From Clostridia bacterium (GTDB lineage: Bacteria > Bacillota > Clostridia > TANB77 > CAG-508), in the NCBI GenBank assembly GCA_900754085.1, contig CAAEBO010000031.1, positions 1 through 10,107 on the forward strand: DNA of 10,107 nt, in the 5' to 3' direction. Both the position numbers and the translations under genes were made by a program. The notes under the pieces were generated by a model, which made no database searches, was not told the origin of the DNA, and was given only the letters and a program-made list of their open reading frames with translations. Shown one piece after another: positions 1-6,400 of the stretch. Position 1 is the first letter of the stretch; each line of letters begins with the position of its first letter.

Positions 1-57
1 AATAAAATTATTCAGATTTTTGAATAAAAGTAAACAGTAAAAAGCGAGGTTAAGAGA

Positions 58-135
58 ATGCAAAACGAAGCGAACCGTGTAAGCCCTGGCGCTGTACACA
101 CACACACACACACACAAGTACGTTTAGAAAAATAA
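58..135 (+). CDS. small ORF containing the AC tract, 25 codons
   Basis: A 25-residue ORF starts at ATG 58 with MQNEANRVSPGAV, continues as alternating His-Thr through the AC repeat, and stops at TAA 133-135. A GAGG core at 46-49, 8 bases before the ATG, is an acceptable ribosome site and supports this start. The segment is richer in G and C than its surroundings. I recognise no function. Because the repeat unit is two bases, any change in copy number changes the downstream frame. Adding one unit gives an early stop at the TAG 125-127; losing one unit or adding two opens a frame running to 449. It may equally be a non-coding repeat whose ATG is accidental. Confidence 0.3.
   Translation: MQNEANRVSPGAVHTHTHTQVRLEK
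96..116. repeat. (AC)10 dinucleotide microsatellite
   Basis: Ten perfect AC units occupy 96-115, followed by one more A. GTAC occurs on both sides (94-97 and 118-121). Such a pure dinucleotide tract is unusual in a genome otherwise dominated by A and T, and tracts of this length are prone to slipped-strand copy-number change in bacteria. It lies inside the small ORF that starts at 58. Confidence 0.9.
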
Positions 136-137
136 AA

Positions 138-160
138 AGGGTAGCAAACGAGGCTACTCT
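138..160 (+). other. 8-bp RNA hairpin
   Basis: AGGGTAGC (138-145) pairs with GCTACTCT (153-160), with one G-U pair and a 7-base loop AAACGAG. An A-rich stretch precedes it, but only ATTTGG follows, so it is a poor intrinsic terminator. It may be part of a structured leader. The GTAGC/GCTAC sequences could also pair with GCTACACC at 394-401 or GGTGTAGC at 438-445, which would allow alternative folds. Confidence 0.4.
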
Positions 161-165
161 ATTTG

Positions 166-239
166 GCGTAAAAAACAGGTTATGTGTAGTACTATATTTA
201 GGAAAAAATGTGGTGCTAGAAATAGCCTGTTTTTTGCGT
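166..239 (+). terminator. long hairpin, terminator- or attenuator-like
   Basis: The outer stem pairs AAAAAACAGG (170-179) with CCTGTTTTTT (226-235). It extends outward through a U-G pair to GCG/CGU and inward through UUAU/AUAG, then, past two mismatches (184/221 and 186/219), through UAGUACUAUAUUU with its wobble-containing partner to a 6-base loop at 200-205. Nearly all of the 74 bases are paired. The A6 and T6 runs on the two arms are typical of bidirectional intrinsic terminators. The GC core is only CAGG/CCTG, so strength is uncertain. It lies between the small ORF and the giant gene, so it could act as an attenuator. The frame open from 54 to 449 runs straight through it. Confidence 0.45.
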
Positions 240-449
240 GGTCTAGGAAGAAGAACAAAAAAATTTTTATTACAACAAGATTATGCAAATTACAAAGAAT
301 TCCTTTGCAATTGCAATTACTTAGAAAATCTTGTAAAGTGTTTTTCTTGTTATTTAAAACATATTATAGAGAAACTAATTTTAATGCGAAAAAGCTACAC
401 CAGAATAATAAACAAATTTAACGAAGCAGAAATAGGAGGTGTAGCGTAA
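210..449 (+). CDS. hypothetical 79-residue ORF coupled to the giant gene
   Basis: The frame is open from 54 to the TAA at 447-449. The only in-frame starts are GTG 210 (inside the hairpin loop side, no clear ribosome site), TTG 234 and ATG 384. The stop overlaps the ATG of the giant gene (TAATG), which would permit translational coupling. From GTG 210 the product would be basic, with cysteines at 7, 33, 35, 44 and 47 (CxC and CxxC spacing) and a helix-like C-terminal half. From ATG 384 it would be a 21-residue leader peptide. I recognise no family. The ORF may be real only when the upstream start at 58 is put into this frame by a change in AC copy number, it may be the tail of a decayed gene, or it may be chance. 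Confidence 0.3.
   Translation: MVLEIACFLRGLGRRTKKFLLQQDYANYKEFLCNCNYLENLVKCFSCYLKHIIEKLILMRKSYTRIINKFNEAEIGGVA
394..445 (+). promoter_or_regulatory. inverted repeat covering half of the giant gene's ribosome site
   Basis: GCTACACC (394-401) is a perfect 8-bp complement of GGTGTAGC (438-445), with a 36-base loop. The 3' arm takes in the last two bases of the AGGAGG ribosome site (434-439) and most of the spacer to ATG 449. When folded, it should reduce initiation. A ribosome translating the frame that ends at 449 would have to open it. The function is inferred from position; the pairing is seen directly. Confidence 0.4.
434..439 (+). promoter_or_regulatory. ribosome binding site of the giant gene
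   Basis: AGGAGG lies 9 bases before ATG 449; counting the extended match GGAGGTG the gap is 7. This is a strong site and fixes the start of the 2950-residue ORF. No other in-frame start near it has a comparable site. Confidence 0.85.
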
Positions 450-3400
450 TGAAAAAATTTAATAAAAGAAATGTGCATAAGAAAACTAACGCACAAAAGA
501 TAGTAAAAAAAGAAACTTTGAAGCCAAAACTTAGCAACCTAGAAATAAAACCACAATTTTTAATAATAGGTTTAATAGCAATAATAACAGTAATAAGCTT
601 AATATATTTCATATTCTTAAAATATAGTCCAATAATGAATTTTAAATATGAAGGATATGCAGTAAGTGGGAAAGAAATAACAGAGAATTTATTAGAGGAA
701 GGAAATAATAAAAATAAAGATTCCGAAAATAGTGAGCCAAGTGATAATGATGAAAAGAATATAGAACTAGCAAAAATAGAAGAACAAGGAACGATATTCA
801 AAAAATTGGGAAACTATTTTATAGGAAGTAAAGAAAAAACGGAGATAGACTTAAATTATCCAATATATATAAATGATAAAAATACAATATATAATTTGAG
901 TCAAGATATAACTTTAATAAGAAAAGACTTTAAAGGAGTAGCAGGATACCAAAACATAAGTATATCAGATGGAAAAGTATACAATGGACATAGTTTAGAG
1001 AGGGCGGACGGAAAAGAATATATATTTGTAAGAACAAAAGAAGGAATATATATAAACTTAAAAGAGATAAAAATAAATACAACAGCAAATGAATATATTA
1101 TACCAGTAAATAGCTTAATAGCTTTTGAAGAAAGTGAAATAAGATATTATGCACTTCAAAACAATACATTAGTATTTAATGAAATAAAAGATATAGATTA
1201 CAACTCACAAGTTGTTATAAAAAATATAGAAGATACACAATTAGTGGAAAAACAATGCAGTTATGAAGAGTTATTAACAAAATTAGAAATAATAGAAAAT
1301 GCGAAAAATGATGTAGAAAATTCTCAAGAAGAAATAGAGAAAGAAGAAACATTTAGTAAAGAAGAGCAAATAGACGAAAAAGAAGAAAATAAAGAAGAAG
1401 TAGCAGAGCCAATAGAACCAGAAAATAAGGAAGAAATACAAAACAATACAAAATTTGTAAAGCCAAAAGTAACAGCAGAAGAATTTAAAGCAGAAGTATA
1501 TTCAGCAAAAAGTAGATTACAAATAAAAGATCCAGCAGGAAGAATAATAGAAGCACCAACATTTGAAATATACAAAGAAGGGAAAATATATTTAAGGAGA
1601 ATATTTAAAGCTTCAGGAGATATACAAATAACAGGATTAGTGCCAGATACGGAATATGAAATAGTAGGTAAATACATTTATTTAAACGAAGAAAATAAAA
1701 AAATAGAAAACACATTTTATAAAGGAACAATAAAAACAAAAGGATATGAAGCGTTAGGAGCAATAATATTAAATAAAGAAGAAGGAGAGATATATAGTAA
1801 CAAAATCCAGATAAAAAATTTAAAGATAACATCAGATATAAATGCAGAAGAAGTAAAAGGAATAAATCAAGTAGAGATAGAAACAGGGGAAATAAAAACA
1901 GTAATAAAAAATGATAAAGTAAATGAACTATTACAAGGAAAAGAAGTAACAATAGAAAGTTCTGAAGGGTTAAAGTCTAATGCTAAAGTTAATTATAAAA
2001 TAAGATTTTATGATAAAAATGGAAAAGAACTAAAAGTAGAAAATAATGAAGGAAAAAGCAAAACGTCAAAACAAAAACCAACAGTAAGAGTAGCAATAAA
2101 AGAGCAAGATATAGTAAGTGTAACATTAGGATTAAGCTTAACAAATAGAGATAAAGTTAAATTAGAAAACTATAAATGCATAATAACAAAGCCAAATGGA
2201 GAAATAGTAAAAGAAGAAAGATTGTCAGAAAATGAGAAAGAAATAAAACTAGAAGACTTAGACCAAAACCAATATTATAAAATAAAAGTATATACAGATT
2301 TCGACTTAAATGATAATAAAGGAATTAAAGAAAAAGAAGAAATAGGAAATTTAGTATTTGCAACAAAGCCAATAGCAACATTGGGTTCATTAGAATTGAA
2401 GGTAGAAAACAAAGAAACAACAAATAAAAGTGCAAAAATATCATATAAAATAGACGAAGAGAGAACAGATAAAAGATTAATACAAATATTAAATGAATTA
2501 ACAATAAAGATAATAGAAACGCCACAAGATTCTGAGGGGAATGTAAATAAAGAAGAAAATAATGATGAGGCTGGAAGTAAAGAACGTGAAGACAAAAAAG
2601 TAGTATATACAAATACATTAACAAAAGAAGAAATAGAAAAACTAAAGTTAGGCGAAATAAAAGAAATAAATTACGAACAATTAAAATCAAATACAACATA
2701 TAAAATAGAAATAACAGGAAACGTAGAATTAGGAAATACGAAAGAAGAAATACCAGTAACATATACATATAATAAATTTACAACACTAAAGATACCGGCA
2801 AAAGTAGAAATAAAGAATCAATTTGTAACAGGAAATTTAATAGATTTAGACGTAAAAATAAAAGATAAAGACAACTCAGTTTTAAATAATAAAGTAAGAA
2901 TGGAATTAAGAGATGAAAAAAGCAATTTAATAGACTTACAAGAAATAGAAACAAACAAAGAATATGTAAGAAAAACATATGAAAAATTAGAAGAAAACAA
3001 GACATATACATTAAATTTTTATGCAGACCAATATAACGAAGGAAGTACAGATGAAACATATAAAATAAATTATTTAATAAAAACAGTAGGAATAGTAACA
3101 GAACCAGGAATAAGTGGGAAAATAGGCTTAACAGAATTAAGCAGAAAAGCAACAGGAAAAAATTTGATAGATATGAGTTCAGAAAACAAATGGAGAATAT
3201 ATCCTGTTTTTGATACATCTCAAAATGGAAAAGAATATAACGAAGAAACGGGAATACTAAGACTAGGAAAAGATGGACTATGGAGACCAGTAGTATATGA
3301 TTTAACAGAATATGCAGGAAAAGAAGTAACTATGAGCTTTAAGGCAAGGGCAGTAAATGGAACTCAGGATGTATATATACAAAAAAATAAAGATACTATA

Positions 3401-6400
3401 GATTGGAAAATAAAATTAAAAGATTTAACAGAAGAATGGAAAGACTATCAATATACATTAAATATAGATAATACAGGTTACTTAGGGTTTTATATAGCAG
3501 GAGGAAACGGAATAGAAATAAAAGAATTACAAATAGAACTAGGAAATAGAAAAACACTATATGAAGAGTTTAAATATAATTTGCAAAGTAGCTATAGTGT
3601 GAATTTAGAGGACAAAAAAGATGAAATCACAACAAACGATTATTACTTGAAAATATATGAAGATGGTAATTTAATAAAGACAGATAGATATGAAGAAATC
3701 CCAAAAGAAAATGTTATAGAAACCGTAACAAAAACATATAACGTACAATCTAAAAAAGACTATGTGGTAGAACTCGTAGTAAAAATAAGAGATAGAGAAT
3801 ATACATTATCTAAATTAGAATATAACACAAAAGAAGCAGAAGAACTAAATGGAATACATAGTAAAGAAGAATTTTTGGAAATTCAACCAAGAGGAAATTA
3901 TATAATATTAAACGATATAGACTTAACAGGTAGAAAAAGTACAGAATGCTATTATGCATTAGAGTTTGAAGGCAAAATAAACTTTAATGGAAAAAAGCTA
4001 AAATTAGACTATAAAGATGTAAATTATCCCGTATTTAGCATAATAGGAAAACAAGGACGAATAGAAAATTTAGAATTAGATATATTCTTTAACAATTCGG
4101 TAGAAAAAAGTAATATAAGAGGGCTATTCCATACAAATTATGGAACAATAAAAAACATTAAAGTTAATATATTAGAAACTATAAAAGTACCAAATTCTAA
4201 TATATATATTTTAGGAAATACTAACCGTGGAATAATAGAAAACTTTGTAATTAAGTTTGAACAATCAATTTATGCAACAAATGAGATAGACAGTATAGTA
4301 TTAAATTATGGAACAATAAAAAATGGATATCTTTATGGTGAAAATATACAAGAGACATTTAAAGCACCAGGAGTAGCTAAAAAATCAGGAGCACCATTAG
4401 TGAGTCAAAACACTGGAAATGGAACAATAAAAAATATATATTCACTAGTTTCTGTAGATACAGATATAGAGTCTAATGTAACCAATTTAATACAAAATAA
4501 CACTGGAAATGCTACAGTAGAAAATGTCTATTCAGTGGGAATAGGAAATATGTATAATGTAAATTTTGGTCCAAATATATATTGGACTAATAGTAGCAAT
4601 ATAAGAAATAATTACTACTTTACAGATGAAGTTTTTAAAAACAAATATCATACTACAACTACCAAACTTGCCTTACATGATGCAAACTTTCAAAATAAAT
4701 TATTAAATCAAGAAAAAGCTTTTATTGTAGACGAATTAATAGAAAAAGGATATTATCCATGGGTAGAATTTCCAGAATGTATGCCAAAACAAGAATATAT
4801 AAAATTGCCAGAGGTGCAGGATAAAGATTTACCAGATATTTTATCTACAGACTTGCTAGAACAAGGAACGGATAAAGTAAAAATAAAAATTATAGTAAAT
4901 AATCCGTCTGCAGATCAAGTTACAGATATAAAGATAAAAGACATAAATACTAAAATATTAGAACAAAAATATGACAATGGAAAAAGTGAAGTAATAGTAG
5001 AGTTATATAATCCAATACGATACATTTCTAGTTATAGTCTTCAAAGTATAACAACTAAAGGGGCATTTAATATGCCATATACAAGAAGCTTTAAAGAAAA
5101 TGAAAGAAAGATAGAAGTAGATTTATACAGAGAAATAAATAATGTAGAAGATTGGAAGAATATAAACAAATTACCAGCAGAAAACTATATTTTAATGAAG
5201 GATTTAGATTTCTTAAATGAAGCTAATTCTATAAATATTACAAATAGATACACAGGAAAAATAGAAGGAAATAATCATACAATAAAAAATATAATACTAG
5301 CAAAAGGTTTTTTATTTAATGATTTTAATGGAATATTAGAAAACATAAATATACAAAATTTTCAGGTTTCGAAAAACAATAATGAAAATTATTTTGGACT
5401 TATAAATATAGCACAAAAAGCAGTATTAGACAATGTACATATAAATGATGTGTATATACAGGATGCCACAAATAATTCATTTTATGCTGGTACATTAATT
5501 GCAAAAGCAGAGAATAGTACAATAGTAAAAAATTGTTCAGCCAACAATATAAAAATAGAAAAAAAAGGAAATGCTTCGGAAGTACAAATAGGTGGATTGA
5601 TAGGAATATCGTCTGGAGTGGAAGTAACGAACTCTTATGTTGGAAATATAAATATAACAGTAAAAGAAGCCTTAAGCCAAAATATAGGAGGATTAATTGG
5701 ACAAGCTAATAATAGTAAAGTAAATAACTGCTATGTATCTGTTGGAGAAATAAATGGAGAAAAAAGAGGATTGGGAGGCTTAGTAGGAATTGCAAATAGT
5801 ACTGTAGATCTAGAAATTTCTAACTGTTATAGTAATGTGAAAATAAACAGCTTAGAAGATAATATAGGTGGAATTGTAGGAATGACTACAGGAACAGGTA
5901 CAATAAATATACGCAACAATATAAGTTTTGGAGACATATACTCAAATAAAAATTCTACCAACATTTCTAGAATAGTAGGAAACAATTTAGAATATGAAAA
6001 TAATTATGCTTTTAATAAGCAAAAAGTTAATGGTTTTATTACCAAAAAGTCATTAGGTGCTAGCTTATTAAACTATACAGAACTATGTAAAAAAGAAACA
6101 TACGAAAATAAAATAAATTTAGGAGATGGATATAATTATAGCCAAGTAGAACAAGGAATTTTACCTATATTGTATGATTTGGAAGAAAAAGAAATATTGC
6201 CAAATCAACAAAAAATTGAAATAGATAAAAATAGTAAAATAGAATTAGAAAATATTATATACGAAAAGATAAGCAACAATAAAGTAAGTATTTTAATGGA
6301 ATTTTATAATCCGAATAATTTTAAGATTACAGAAGTAGAAATAGAAAATATGGAAGTACGTATAATTAAAAATACTTCTAAGGAAGATAAGACCTATATT

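Noticed and set aside
1..40. Tail of an upstream gene
   Set aside because: Two frames reach stops (27 and 40), but there is too little sequence to choose a frame or product.
60..180. Cyclic-di-GMP (GEMM) riboswitch or T-box
   Set aside because: The GCAAACGAGGC segment is suggestive, but the conserved tetraloop/receptor parts of GEMM and the T-box sequence are missing.
339..367. Promoter with -10 TATTAT at 362-367
   Set aside because: The -10 fits, but the -35 position (TGTTTT) does not, and such hexamers are common in AT-rich DNA.
182..421. 79-codon ORF starting at ATG 182 in another frame
   Set aside because: It begins inside the hairpin arm, has no ribosome site, and ends without linking to the giant gene. 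The overlapping frame that ends at 449 has better context, though neither is proven.
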